From NCBI RefSeq assembly GCF_949628215.1, contig NC_134276.1:126976125-127040124 (forward strand): DNA of 64,000 bases, read 5' to 3'. Every line of letters starts with the position of its first letter. The first letter of the stretch is position 1. The DNA comes from Phalacrocorax aristotelis (lineage: Eukaryota; Chordata; Aves; Suliformes; Phalacrocoracidae). Positions 12,501-21,932 of this stretch are shown here, one piece after another. The notes below the pieces were generated by a model that was not told the origin of the DNA, made no database searches, and was given only the letters and a program-made list of their open reading frames with translations. Position numbers and translations under genes: made by a program.

Positions 12501-15500
12501 CATCCATTGCAACACTCCAGTTGTGTGAGTCATCCCACCATGTTTCTGTGACGGGAACTGTATAATAATTTTCATGTTGTACAATGGCTTCCAGCTCCTC
12601 CTGTTTATTGCCCATGCTGCGTGCATTTGTGTAGAGGCACTTCAGCTGGGCCGTTGTCCAAGTCACCTTCTTAGAGGAACACCCCTTAATTCTTTTGAGG
12701 TGTCTCACTGGTGTTCCCCTCTTGGCTCCTATTACATCAGTAGCCTCTGGCTCATCTCCATACAACTTCAACTGTGCCCCAGTGAACACAGCACTTCTCA
12801 AAGACACAGGCTGAGTGCCCTCACTTAGCATCCCATCCCACTAACCTTGGTGTGTCGTCCCTCAGCTTGTCTTGGGCAAGCCTGATATTAGCCCCATCTC
12901 TCTTCAAGTCTAGTTTAAAGCTCTGTCAATGAGCCCTGCAAGCTCTCTTTCCGCTTTGAGAAAGGTCAAGTCCACCAGACGCCAGCAAACCTGGTGCTGT
13001 GTAGACCATCCTATTGTCACAAAAACCAAAATTGTGGCGATGACACCAGCTACAGAGCCATATGTTAATAGGCTGGATGCATCTGTTCCAGTGTCACTGC
13101 CCACAGCTGGAAGGAGGAGAAAATAACCTGTGCTCCAGAGTCCCTTACTAGCTGTGCCAAGGCCCTGATGTCTCTTTTGATTGCCCTTGGACTATGTCTT
13201 GCTGCTTCATCACCTCCTGCATGGAAGAACAGTAATGGGTAATAGTCCGAGGGCTGTACCAGGCTAGGAAGTTTCCCAGCAATGTCCTTAACCCGGACCC
13301 CAGGGAGGCAGCAGACTTCCCTAAGAGGAGGGTCTGTCTGGCATATTGGACCCTCTGTTCCCCTCAGAAGGGAGTCACCTACAACTATAACCTGTCTTCT
13401 CTTCCTTATGGAGGCGGTTTTGATACTGGGGCTGACCCTGGCAACACCACTGCCATAGATGGGCTGTTATCCACATCTACCATGGACTAGTCTTCCACCT
13501 GCAGAGCCTCATACCTGTTATACAGAGGCCCCTGGGAAGGTGAAGTGGGCAAGGAGGGTGTTTGCCTGCCGCCCCAAGCATGGAGTTGCCTCCATTCACT
13601 CTTTTCCTTTGAGCTACTGCCTTCAGCCTAGCTGGGTAGGGATACAGGTACCCCTTGATCTTGCGTATTTTCTGGTGGCTGCTCCTGTTTCTGTCTCAGG
13701 GAGGGCAGAGCAGGGCACCACCAGTCTATCTCTTCCGCAGCCTCCCTGACGCTCCTTAACCTTTCTACCTCCTCTCATAGCTATGCCACCATGCTGAGCA
13801 AATTGTCCACTGGTCACCCCTCACACAGCTGCTCTCACGGCTGCCATCCATTACCAGAGAAAGGCTCTGGCACTCCCTGCAGCCTGAGACCTGGACAGCT
13901 GCATGTTTTTGTGGGAGCACTGTCTGGGTTGCCACATCCATTCTGGTGAGTGCAGAGGGCACAGCTTTCAGCTGGGTGGGTATCATAGCTAAGTTCCTAC
14001 TGGAAGGATGATGGCTTCTGAATGAACTCACCTCTTGGGATGATAGGGTGACTACGCCCTTCCTGCGTGCCCTTCTGCATGAACTGCCACGCCACGCTCT
14101 GTTTGACCGCCCTGTTTGCAGCACTCCTGGTTGCTAGCACTCCCTAGGCTGCTTTTTCCTAGCTTTCTTTTTTTCTTTTCTCATTTTCTTTCAAAAGATA
14201 AAAAAATAAAAGGGAAGCAAAGGAATAAACCCCAAACCAAACCCTTAGAGATTTTCTGCACAATTAGGTGGGCTACAAGATGTGCAGACTAAAGGCTGTC
14301 CCTCTGAAATTATGGACCTTAGTAAGTAGGTTCAGTTTCAAAGAAGCCCCACACCATTTTTGCTTTAATTACAGATCTGAGATCTGCTTGACTACCTCAA
14401 AATACATTAAAAAAATTATAAATGCTGGAAGCCTTTTCAGTGGGACCCAGTAAGGGGTGTTTCTGTAGTCTGAGGCAAAATGCAATGCAATGTCTGTGTG
14501 ATCTGTAGAGTTTGAAGACTATTTCACCAGGAGCTGGTGCCAGGTGTTAACATGAAAGCCAGCTGCCACTAGCCCAGGAGATGTGCAAGCACTTAACTGA
14601 GGGAGTTTCCAAGGCCCTGAGCACATTCAAATGCTAAGCCCAAGAATGTGAACCATTAAAACTGAACAAGGCGATGGTGGCAATGGCGCTGAAGTGAACC
14701 CTCTCAGGATAAGGCATTCAGATCACACCACCTGCATACTAAGCTGTAGCTTTTAAGAGAGTGCTTGACAGATCAAAATGTTTGGGCTTAAAACCCATCC
14801 TCACTTCCACCAGCTACAGCTTCTAAAATGGGGAGCAGCTCTGCTGAAGTCGGTGAAGTAGTTAATATTTACCTGTGGGGTATGCGAACCCAGAATTTAT
14901 TCCAGAATCTAACAATGAAGAAGAGCCTTCTTATTACAGGCCTCGTTCATAATTTTTCAAATCCTATTTCTGCTCTTCTTTTCATTGCTCTGTTCCACTC
15001 ATCTTTGCTACAGCAGCTAGAACTTGCTACTGTGCATTTCTGGTTTTCATGTGCTGGCAGGGTACTTGTTCTTTATCCCTCTGGTGGCTTTTGTCCAGGA
15101 ATCTCAAAGTACATCACAGGTATTAATTGAATGAATCCTCACAACTGCCTAGGTGAGGTGGATGGTCAAATATTATTCTCTTACAGCTGATGAGAGCAAA
15201 CCACAGAGAGATGAGCTGATACAATCGCTCATTACCACTCAGTGTGTGTGTGGCAGAAGCGGGAATAGAGTCCAGGATCAAATTCTGGCTCTGTGGAAGA
15301 CAACGCTAAAGCTACCTATAGACTATTGGGTCAGGTTCTCACCTCATCTTTCTTGATGATCAGTCTGCTTTATCCACAAAATTGTGGTATTATTATTTTT
15401 AACTTTCCAACCCTATATGAAGTCTTCCAGTTTAAAAAGAAATAAATCACTGTGCTTTCATAAACTTATGCAAGTCCACCACTCTCCTGAATCCTTAAAA

Positions 15501-18500
15501 ATAAACAAAATAATCTCTGTAAATCAGGTATGTATGATGATGCCATATACAGATGGGAAAGGATGAACACAAAGCTGCGTCAGGTGATGACAGGCTACTT
15601 ACAGTAGCGGTGCATCTAAGCATGCTTACTTAAGTAGTTTGTGTTTAAGAGAGTGTTCTTCTTTGGGGTGCTGTTAACTGCCTGCAGCTGTGAAATGGCT
15701 GCTTACATTTTTGCATGGCAGGAGTAACTAAAAGCATTTGTGCAATCAGGCCTGCTCGCAAGTGGTAAGCTGCTGAGCTGCAGTAACTCAGTTGTCCGTC
15801 CTCCCTTTGACAGTAGTCTGGAGAGCTCCTTGAGCCCAAAGAGCGTTGCAGGTCTCGCTGCTCCGATGCGAGAGCCACAGAAGAGGAGACAGCATTACTC
15901 TCACATGTTCCGAACAAAGCTGCAGCCTGGACCTCAGTGACAATCATCTTCTGGGGCTTTTTTCCCTTTGGAGACAGAACTGGGTGTTGTAAGAAGACCG
16001 AGAAGGGTGCTCTAGGCCATGCTGCTACCTGTTCTCCTCCATTTATACAATTACTACGAGGCATGACGGTATTTAATGCCATCAAACTCCAGTGGGAAGG
16101 GTCCTCTAATGCCACTGTCTTAGAAACCTTGGTGAGCTTCAGTAGTTGTGCCAGCCACAGCATCAGAGGTCAGTAAAGAACTGGGGTAGCAGTACTGGTA
16201 TATTAGACCTACCTGTTGACCCCAGAAGATTGCTAGACATAGAACTGAATAGCATTTTTGTGCCAGAAACTTCATTAGGTGGAAAAGAGGATTTTGAGGT
16301 TATAAAAATGCTCCTATTGTTGCTCTGTCACAGCCTGCCCAAAAGACTTCTCAGAAAGAGACAGTTCTGGTCTGCGTAACTGATAAAATGACAAATTTAA
16401 TGGAGAAGGACCAGGCCACAGATGGCTCTAAAAATTGAGTGTAAAGCCCAAAGTTCACAAGTGACATTTAAATCTGAGGTATTCATCCACCTTTAGCTTC
16501 TCCATAAATAATGGCCAGGTCTCAGATGTCTGGTTTGGCAAATGTTCAGTAGATTAATAGATATTGTACACGGTTTTGGGGACTGAATGATTTCTTGGCA
16601 ATTTCCAGGCCCATAGTGTACTGAAGCATGATGCCATTTCCGCCTCATTGGTAGCATCGCTGATCCATAAACAGCAGTAAATATCTAAACGACTTTGGGG
16701 CTTTTTGGACTGTTTTTTAAATCTTAGTCTTGCTGGAGTCCTACAGCCTAGTTCTCTAGGAGATGCTGTGTAATGCTGGGAGTGGTAGGTTGGGTTTGTG
16801 ATGTGTTAGGGTCTTCTCCCTGTTGTTCGGGTGACTCTTGGATCAGCTGCTTTGATTATGCAAGCTCCACAGATGGAAATGAATCTTGAATGAGTCTACA
16901 AACACAACTGGGGAACGGACATACTGTCGAGCTCACAAATCGTAACCACAGTACTGCATGGGGGCAGAGGCTGCTTCACAGCTGTGCCTCAGTCCCCACC
17001 CTGTCCGCGTCGAGACCGAGTGCTAAGTCTTTTCTAATGCAAAGCATATTGTGATTTCCTTGAAGATTGGAATACACTTGAGGTGATGGACTATTCCAGT
17101 CTGAAATAAAATTTGACTTTTAATAATATTTTTTAGTTGCAATCAAATTGCAGAGTCTAACTCTGTCTTGCTGGGATGGCTTCCCCCGACACACTTATTC
17201 CTTGCTTTTTAATCATTTCAGTGTAACACAACTGAGCCGTATGCACCCTGCAGGCCAGCTCCAGGACTGCCCCACACATGCAGTATCTTGGTGCTCATTC
17301 TGTTCTTCCACTCCACAGCAATGCTATACAAAAATAATTAACCATCAATGCCCTTATTAATTATTACTTATTACTTACTATTTGCCCACTTATACACAGA
17401 GCAAACCCTTAATTTCTCTTAATTGTTTAGCCTTGCTGAGACTGCAGTGGGCACAGTTTGGGAGCATGGCTTGAATTAACACAAGGGAAATGCCTAGGCT
17501 GGGTGCCAAAGCTTGCGTTGCCTATTCCTCTGCCATACTCCGGTGGCAGAGGAGAGCTGTAGGCCACTGTCAGTCCCCTGCTACTTGATCAAATCTGCTT
17601 GTACCTGCATAGTAGGTCTGGCATTTGCTGGTGTTGTCCTGTCTTGTCCTACTTTCTGTTCACGTACTGCGCAGTCCATATGCACAAGTCAAAATCCCTC
17701 TCTGCTTCTGCTTTGTTTTCTGGGAAAGAGGTCGGCCAAAGGTGGGCAGCTGCCAACAGAATATTTACCCTTACCCTTCAGCCAGATCCTGGCTTGCCCC
17801 TTACATAAAGAGCATGAGGCTTCAGCAAGATCATGGCTCAGAGGCTTATTCTGTCTCTGTTAGCATGAGAACAAGGTACTAGGGCTCAGCTGAAAGCTTA
17901 TTGCTGATAGATGTTCACTCTAATATTTCTAGACCTACCAATTTTTATGAATTAGTGTAAAAATGCTGAAGAGAACAGATAAAAATGTCAGCTGTAGCAT
18001 ACCTTCTTGTATTTACTTTAGTAAAAATATTTGCCTCAGCAGTGGCTACAGTAATTCAGTATTTTGCCGTAGTGTGTGGGGATTTGGTTTCCATCTTTGC
18101 TGCCCTATATCTGATGGTGTTGTCCATACTGTGCATGGTCATGTCAGTACATTTTTACACCAGCCAATGTGCAAAGATCAGGGAAAAGGAGAATAAGACC
18201 CTGAGGGCTTGATGGGTCCTTTGAAGTTATTGTGAAAATGCTCACATGACCTAAAGAAATTTTGGAGCATGTTCTTCAGCTTCACCTCTTTGTCAGCCTT
18301 TTTGGGGAATGTTGCTTGGAGCTGACCTAACATCATGGGTTATAGCCATGATGGTATAATATATCATAATGTATGGCATAATATACCAATAACATTAGGC
18401 CATAAAGATGGCATAATATACCATAACACATGTGAAAGCTCTTAAACTCTGCAGGAGAAGAGGATTTGACTGCCCTCGCTTGTATTCTGTTAAGCAGGAA

Positions 18501-19247
18501 TACGGATTGATCTGGGCTTTAAGATGAGTTCCTATGAGGTATTTCTACCCTATTTCCTCCCCCACCATTCCTGAATCATCATGGTGCTCACTGGCAACCC
18601 TTCTGGCGGAGGGAGTCAGCTTCAAGGATGCTCAGATAAAAGTGGTATTAGCCCATCAGAAACTACAGTCTACACTACTGGCTGTAGCAATTCAAGCTCA
18701 GGGAGACTGTGCTGTGCCAGGAAGAGCAAGGCTTAGGGTATCTTCTCACGGGTGGGACTGTGGTGCATTTATTCGGCATGTGTGGGCCACCTGTGTGACA
18801 TTGTGGGTTGCCACATACCCCACAAGTGCCCAAGAGCTAGCTGGGGGGTTAAAATGTGAATGGACATTTTCTGTACCAGAGCTGGCCTATCCTGAGAGCA
18901 TGCTCTAACGCCAGTGAGCTCATAGTGCGGTTCAGTTGTGCTAATCTTTCCTAAGGTGTACTCACCTCCAGGTACACCACCCATGGCATCACCAAAGTAG
19001 CCACCAGCAAGTCCGCGACCGCCAGGCTCACCACAAGGTAGTTTGTTGTGGTTTGCAAGGTGCGCTCCCTCAGCACGGCTAAGCAGACCAGCACGTTTCC
19101 AAAGATGATGGCAAAAATCAGGATGCAGTAGCAGAGGGCGTAGTAGGCATGTGAGTGTGGCAGGTCAGACTCTGTAGTGTTGTCTGCCCCACAGGGAATG
19201 GGGTCGGTGGTGTTAGGATGACTGCTGATTCTTGTGAAGAGGGCCAT
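3318..19247 (-). CDS. DRD3: Dopamine D3 receptor, whole coding span (six exons)
   Basis: This is a class A GPCR that binds dopamine and couples to Gi/o to lower cAMP at the neuronal plasma membrane. The join on the minus strand is 19247-18966, 8407-8295, 7062-6920, 5789-5593, 4628-4364, 3514-3318. It gives 1197 bases, 398 residues plus stop, close to the human length of about 400. Visible in the conceptual protein: N-glycosylation sequons at N12 and N23; N51 (1.50) and D79 (2.50); C107-C185 disulphide pair; amine-binding D114 (3.32); D131-R132-Y133; serines 196, 197 and 200 in TM5; E322 before TM6; CWLPFF with W340; H347; Y371; NPxxY at 377-381; C-terminal Cys398. The C-terminus on cysteine, the TGQSSCRR segment and FGFNTTGD favour D3 over D2 or D4. 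All intron ends are GT/AG and all phases agree. Sense-strand CR1 and MIR relics occupy the largest intron. Identity is very secure; exact borders are read by eye. Confidence 0.96.
3880..4005 (-). repeat. Possible MIR SINE relic (weak)
   Basis: In a DRD3 intron, the minus strand reads ATTACAGAAGGGGAAACTG followed by GGGCAGGGAGCAG, similar in order to the MIR core (TTACAGATGAGGAAACTGAGG). The similarity decays quickly, so the call is weak. Confidence 0.3.
4364..4628 (-). CDS. DRD3: DRD3 coding exon 5 (ICL3)
   Basis: This exon encodes residues 246 to the first base of codon 334: most of the third intracellular loop and the start of TM6. The C-terminal half ([22 protein letters not shown]-like with E322, AIVLG) matches D3 receptors; the first half is divergent but keeps an LQRYRSFC block like human LKRYYSIC. 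Two AG acceptors five bases apart are possible. Only the inner one (GGCCAG, ending at 4629) keeps the frame; the outer one runs into a stop. The donor is CTGG|GTGAGT with GT at 4363-4362, phase 1. The loop appears a few residues shorter than in human. Confidence 0.92.
5593..5789 (-). CDS. DRD3: DRD3 coding exon 4 (ECL2, TM5, start of ICL3)
   Basis: This exon encodes the rest of codon 180 to residue 245. It holds C185 (disulphide partner of C107), the TM5 serines S196, S197 and S200 that contact the catechol hydroxyls, P204 (5.50), and the start of the third intracellular loop with the basic RQRQKKR cluster. The acceptor is CCCCAG ending at 5790, preceded by a pyrimidine-rich tract. The donor is AAA|GTAAGA with GT at 5592-5591, phase 0. 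The family match is close through TM5 and looser in ICL3, as expected for dopamine receptors. Confidence 0.95.
6920..7062 (-). CDS. DRD3: DRD3 coding exon 3 (ICL2, TM4)
   Basis: This exon completes R132 and encodes Y133 to the first base of codon 180: the second intracellular loop, the basic segment SSCRRV, TM4 with W162 (4.50), and the start of the second extracellular loop ending FGFNTTG. The acceptor CTGCAG ends at 7063. The donor is ACAG|GTAGGT with GT at 6919-6918, phase 1. The TGQSSCRR and FNTTG stretches are characteristic of D3 rather than D2. Position 138, between VV and P in the loop after DRY, is lysine, where the human D3 receptor, as I recall it, has methionine. Confidence 0.95.
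8295..8407 (-). CDS. DRD3: DRD3 coding exon 2 (TM3 to the DRY motif)
   Basis: This 113-base exon encodes residues 95 to the first two bases of codon 132. It begins VTGGVW, then C107 (3.25, disulphide), TM3 with D114 (3.32, the amine counter-ion), [11 protein letters not shown], and ends inside the arginine codon of ISIDR. The acceptor is GTGTAG with AG at 8409-8408. The donor is CAG|GTGAGA with GT at 8294-8293, phase 2. The preceding intron (8408-18965) is about 10.6 kb, by far the largest in the gene, and holds the CR1 and MIR insertions. The exon is too short to stand out as an open frame but matches the D2/D3 family closely, with Met for Leu at 3.31. Confidence 0.95.
8512..8622 (+). repeat. 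MIR-like SINE relic
   Basis: The plus strand carries, in MIR order, a GATG-AGGGAAACTGAAGCAC block, then GATAACACAGTGGTAG and a TTTGATTTCAATCC block. These correspond to the MIR core and right end (GAGGAAACTGAGGCAC, GTCACACAGCTAGTAAGTGG, GGGATTTGAACCC). MIR is an ancient amniote SINE, so its presence in a bird intron is expected. It lies about 100 bases upstream of DRD3 coding exon 2. Confidence 0.6.
9457..9961 (+). mobile_element. CR1 LINE, decayed 3' fragment in the DRD3 intron
   Basis: Degraded CR1 protein blocks can be followed on the plus strand: [13 protein letters not shown] (from about 9459), [23 protein letters not shown] (about 9755-9820) and [19 protein letters not shown] (about 9880-9940). 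Stops and frameshifts separate them. The element lacks the family's 3' terminus and stops at a palindrome shared with the oppositely oriented CR1 that follows. Its divergence suggests an older insertion than the copies at 22 and 31 kb. Confidence 0.8.
9960..9992. repeat. Inverted repeat at the CR1-CR1 junction
   Basis: Arms of 11 bases (TTCTAAGGCAG at 9960-9970 and CTGCCTTAGAA at 9982-9992) are perfect reverse complements around an 11-base loop. The palindrome sits exactly between two CR1 fragments that meet tail to tail, both lacking their normal 3' ends. Confidence 0.85.
10033..12831 (-). pseudogene. CR1 ORF2 remnant (endonuclease plus reverse transcriptase)
   Basis: The ORF2 polyprotein of the intronic CR1 is broken into at least five pieces: 12831-12454 (start of the endonuclease), 12424-12011 (rest of the endonuclease up to SDHEMIEF), 11550-11200 (fingers, [28 protein letters not shown]), 11157-10825 (palm, QHGFRKGRS and YLDISKAFD), 10731-10033 (FADD and C-terminal domain). 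In an active CR1 this protein nicks target DNA and copies the element RNA. Here the endonuclease lacks its GDFN motif and no continuous frame exists. Confidence 0.88.
12910..14124 (-). pseudogene. CR1 ORF1 remnant (with esterase-like domain)
   Basis: The N-terminal part (14124-13765) contains [23 protein letters not shown] and a run of cysteines as in avian CR1 ORF1. The C-terminal part (13104-12910 and its other frames) contains [19 protein letters not shown] and GLIDRALN in separate frames, matching the end of the SGNH-esterase-like domain known in CR1 ORF1. Between them the frame is lost. It is not functional. Confidence 0.75.
14151..15094. other. DRD3 intron sequence, no identified element
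   Basis: This is an AT-richer stretch upstream (in the gene sense) of the intronic CR1, with a T-rich tract near 14165-14205. I recognise no exon or repeat family here. Confidence 0.4.
15095..15305 (+). repeat. MIR SINE relic
   Basis: This is the best-preserved MIR in the window: AATCCTCACAAC, GGTGAGGTGG, ATTATTCTCTTACAG, CTGATGAGAGCAAACCACAGAGAGATGAG in pieces, TGTGTGTGGCAGAAGCGGGAAT and a final TCTGGCTC all align in order with the MIR consensus. It lies antisense to DRD3 in the large intron. Confidence 0.75.
15306..18964. other. DRD3 intron sequence, no gene recognised
   Basis: This is the rest of the large first coding intron. Only chance frames are seen. A short AT-rich repeat cluster lies at about 18350-18424. 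No splice-flanked exon or RNA gene is apparent. Confidence 0.45.
18375..18423 (+). repeat. Short direct repeat, GGCATAATATACCA twice
   Basis: The 14-base word occurs at 18375-18388 and 18410-18423 (period 35), with a third related word (GGTATAATATATCATAA) just upstream near 18353. It is AT-rich, partly palindromic, and intronic in DRD3. Confidence 0.7.
18966..19247 (-). CDS. DRD3: DRD3 coding exon 1 (N-terminus, TM1, TM2)
   Basis: This exon encodes residues 1-94: the extracellular N-terminus with sequons at N12 and N23, TM1 (about 33-58, FGNVLV with N51) and TM2 (about 68-92, SLAVADL with D79, which forms the sodium site). The start is the ATG at 19247-19245; the -3 base is C and +4 is G, so the Kozak context is only moderate. 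A strong acceptor (pyrimidine tract then GCAG) ends at 19258, so ten 5' UTR bases precede the ATG in this exon. The donor is GAG|GTGAGT with GT at 18965-18964, phase 0. Reading past the donor runs to a stop within a few codons. The N-terminus looks about four residues longer than in human. Confidence 0.96.
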
Positions 19248-19257
19248 GGGGCCACCA

Positions 19258-19271
19258 CTGCAAAGAGAAAG
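19258..19271 (-). promoter_or_regulatory. Splice acceptor ahead of the DRD3 start codon
   Basis: On the minus strand a pyrimidine run (CTCTTTCTCTTTGCAG type) ends at 19258, ten bases before the ATG. It shows that the DRD3 mRNA has at least one upstream non-coding exon and that translation starts in the second exon. Confidence 0.8.
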
Positions 19272-19860
19272 AGATGACTGAAAATCACAGTAATTCAGAA
19301 GAACAGTACCTTTTGTGGATGGCGTGCAACTTTCGTACTTCCTTCATGAATGCTACTTCAAGCCAGTTATAGAGGTCTTTTTCTCTGCTCATATATAGGC
19401 AGAGCTTCATGTAAAGTCTTGCTTGGCCTGTGTTGTTTTTCACTGAATCTAAGCCAAGAGCAGAATGCAAGATTTCACCTTCTGTGTGCATCTGAAAGGT
19501 GCATCTTACCAACCAGTGCAGCTGTATGGAAAGCAGCAATGGTTTTAAGATGCACCAAAGTCATACCACAGTACAATTCACCCAGGCAAGAGAGCAGTCT
19601 GAAAGCCAAAAATTTGTAGTGCTGAGAAACACCCAATGCATTTACTCAAAGTAGGTCTTGCTCAGAAGCTTGGACCTAGTATCTTTTCTTCTGGGAAGTA
19701 CCATCCCCTTCCCTCGTCAAAAAATGTCTTCAGTAACTTCACGCACTTGAGTGCTCAGCAGCCTGGCAGAGAGACTGCACCTGCAATGCTCAAGTAGCCT
19801 CTTGAACCCTGGCAGTACGCACCACCTACTAAACTACTCTTTTCCTGCAACGTTTTTCAG

Positions 19861-19914
19861 TCCCAGGCCTTCTGTTCAAAGCAGAAGTCCCAGGCCTTCT
19901 GTTCAAGGCAGGCC
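19861..19914 (+). repeat. 27-base tandem duplication
   Basis: Two adjacent copies of a 27-base unit beginning TCCCAGGCCTTCTGTTCAA lie at 19861-19887 and 19888-19914; they differ at a few bases near the end of the unit. The repeat is in the intron between the candidate first exon and the first coding exon of DRD3. Confidence 0.85.
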
Positions 19915-21162
19915 CTGCCTGCCTTGCCAAAGCTTGACTGTCACTGCTGCCCCCATTTCATCCATACTGTGCTCTGTGTTTTCCATGCTTGGCCAGAAGA
20001 TGTGCTTCCTGTGCTGAAGAGCAAATCAAGTTGTCATTTGGGATGAAATAATGGAAGGATGCTTGCAGGGTACTCGGCATTTCTTTTCCTTACAATGGAT
20101 TCATGATTGTGCTCAGGAACCTACCCTTCCGTGATTTAGGAGGATGATTTTTGCCAGGCATATGAAGGCTACTGTCCCAGGGTTGTTCCGTGACATTTAG
20201 TTGCTTGTATTTGATTTTTTTTTCTTTCTTTGCTAGTGCTCCCATCGCTGAACTCATCATCAATATGACAGGTACGAAAGGCAAGGACAAAATGTTGCAA
20301 TGCCGATGGTATAAATATTACTCCTTGTTCAACCTCCCAACCTGAACAGCAGCATCTGTGATGAACACGTTCCTGGAAGAGTAGCTGTGCAATAGGTATA
20401 AATTGCTCCAGCACCCTGGCATAGATTCATCCTTAAAACTGGTGTCACTTGCTCCTGCTGGTTTGTAGTTGGGAGCGGACAAGGGCTGAATGAGATGGAA
20501 ACTGAATTTCCCTCTGGCCCGTGAACACAGATGCCTCGGGACAGAGGGTGAAACCATGTCTTATGGTATGTGTCCTGTTTCAAAGTGCCCATGCTTGTCT
20601 CTCCTTCTCTATCTGTCTTCTGCCTGCCCCTGACAAAGAAGTTAAGCCTTCCACTGGATCTGAGGGATTTCCCATAGCGTGAGCACTGCTGCTGAGTCCA
20701 GGACTGCTTGTTCATAAAACATTTCAGCTGCAGCCACCCAAAGACAGGACTCATTTTGCAGCGTCCCCTGCACCGACACAGCTCCCGCTCTGGGAAATTT
20801 GTATCGTCTGGGGCCATGAAAGGCTAGTTCTGTAGTGCTGGAAAAAATCTACATTAAGCAGCTGCCTAGCTGATAAGCAAAGCCACAACAGGGAAGAACA
20901 GGACATCAGGCACAATATAACCAAAAGGCTTAAGGGACCACATTACACAGTTTGTCTGTGGGTTTCCCACCCTGGCACCTGCACCTTACATCCTTAAAGC
21001 ACTATTTTCGACTCTCACCCGGCGGTCAACCTTCCCTACCAGGACCCCTCCCAGCTCGCCAGGGCCCCCCAGCCCTGGACTGTCCCACTCTCCCCGAACC
21101 TGCTCGCCCTGCCCGCGGCCAGGGTGCTGCCAAACCAGGCGAGGACCCGGGATACTGATGTG

Positions 21163-21254
21163 CCGGGGTACCGGGATAGACGCATACGGGGGTGGCGGGA
21201 CCCAGGGGTACAGGCACACCGGGGTACCGGGGTACCAGGGTACCGGGATACCCG
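21163..21254. repeat. GGTACC-rich simple repeat in the CpG island
   Basis: The palindromic word GGTACC recurs in GGGGTACCGGG-type units with variants GGTACAGG and GGGATACCC. It is a GC-rich minisatellite-like stretch within the putative DRD3 5' region. Confidence 0.7.
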
Positions 21255-21750
21255 CCACCCGGGGCACCCGCGCAGGGAGCTGCGGCAAGGACCAGGGTCG
21301 CTGCCGTGGGGAGGGGCAGACGGAAGGGAAAGGGGGGGATGCTTCTCCCGTAGGGCTCAGCCTCGGAAGGGTCCGGGTGCAGGTCGTGGTGCGGCCGCGG
21401 CTTCAGGCGTGGGGCACAGGGTGCAGAGGAGGGGTCCGGGCTCCGAGGGCAGGGTCCAGGCGTGGCCGCGGCTGTGGGTCCGGCTCCGGCTGCGGCTGCT
21501 GCTCCGCGCCCGCCGCTCCCGCACCCGAGGGGCAGCGGCAGCTCCGCGGCTCCCCGTCGTGGCCCCGACCCGGGGGCTGCCGTGTGCCCCGGCGATGCCG
21601 CGGGGGGCGAGGGAGGCTCGGAATCCGGGGCGGGGTGGGGGTGCGGGGAAGGGGACCGCCGGCCCCGGGCGGGAGGGCAGCGGGGACGCAGCAATCAGGA
21701 CTTACCCCCGCCCGCCGGGCCGTGGCACCGCCGCCGCCGCCGAGCAGGGC

Positions 21751-21785
21751 TCGGTGCCGGTGCCGGTGCCGGTGCCGGTCCCGGT
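21751..21785 (+). repeat. GGTGCC hexamer repeat
   Basis: About four GGTGCC units are followed by GGTCCC variants, inside the CpG island and immediately upstream, in DRD3 sense, of the donor at 21706. If the first exon extends across it, it would be transcribed as part of the 5' UTR. Confidence 0.75.
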
Positions 21786-21891
21786 CCCACCGTCTCCTGG
21801 CCCAGCGCACTCCCTCCTGCCGCCCTCCCGGCGCGGAGCCGCGGGGCGGGGCGGGGCTGGGCTGGCCGCCTCCTTCCCGCCCGCCCCAGCC

Positions 21892-21932
21892 CCAGCCCCT
21901 GCCCCAGCCCCTGCCCCTGCCCCTGCCCTCCT
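21892..21932 (-). repeat. G-quadruplex-prone G4-tract repeat
   Basis: The minus strand carries about seven GGGG tracts separated by two bases (GGGGCA/GGGGCT units). The spacing fits a stable G-quadruplex on the DRD3 sense strand. A smaller block with GGGGCGGGGCGGGG on the plus strand lies at about 21842-21857. Confidence 0.75.

Larger units (their letters stand above)
9993..14150 (-). mobile_element. Near-full-length degenerate CR1 LINE in the DRD3 intron
   Basis: From its 5' end (about 14150) the minus strand shows ORF1 with the MDVATQT and [11 protein letters not shown] region, then an ORF1 esterase-like part ([18 protein letters not shown], 12910-13104), then ORF2. The ORF2 endonuclease begins [15 protein letters not shown] (about 12830-12450) with TETWW and later LGHSDH; the usual GDFN motif reads GVLI, so the nuclease site is broken. 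Reverse transcriptase follows: [22 protein letters not shown] (11160-10680), then LGVLVNSHL to MRGNGVKL. Frames are interrupted by many stops and shifts, so it is dead. It is sense to DRD3. About 4.16 kb remains of a typical 4.5 kb; the 3' terminus is missing at the junction near 9990. Confidence 0.9.

Noticed and set aside
18534..18908. 124-codon plus-strand frame just downstream of DRD3 coding exon 1
   Set aside because: Antisense within the intron, no domain, no similarity I can name.
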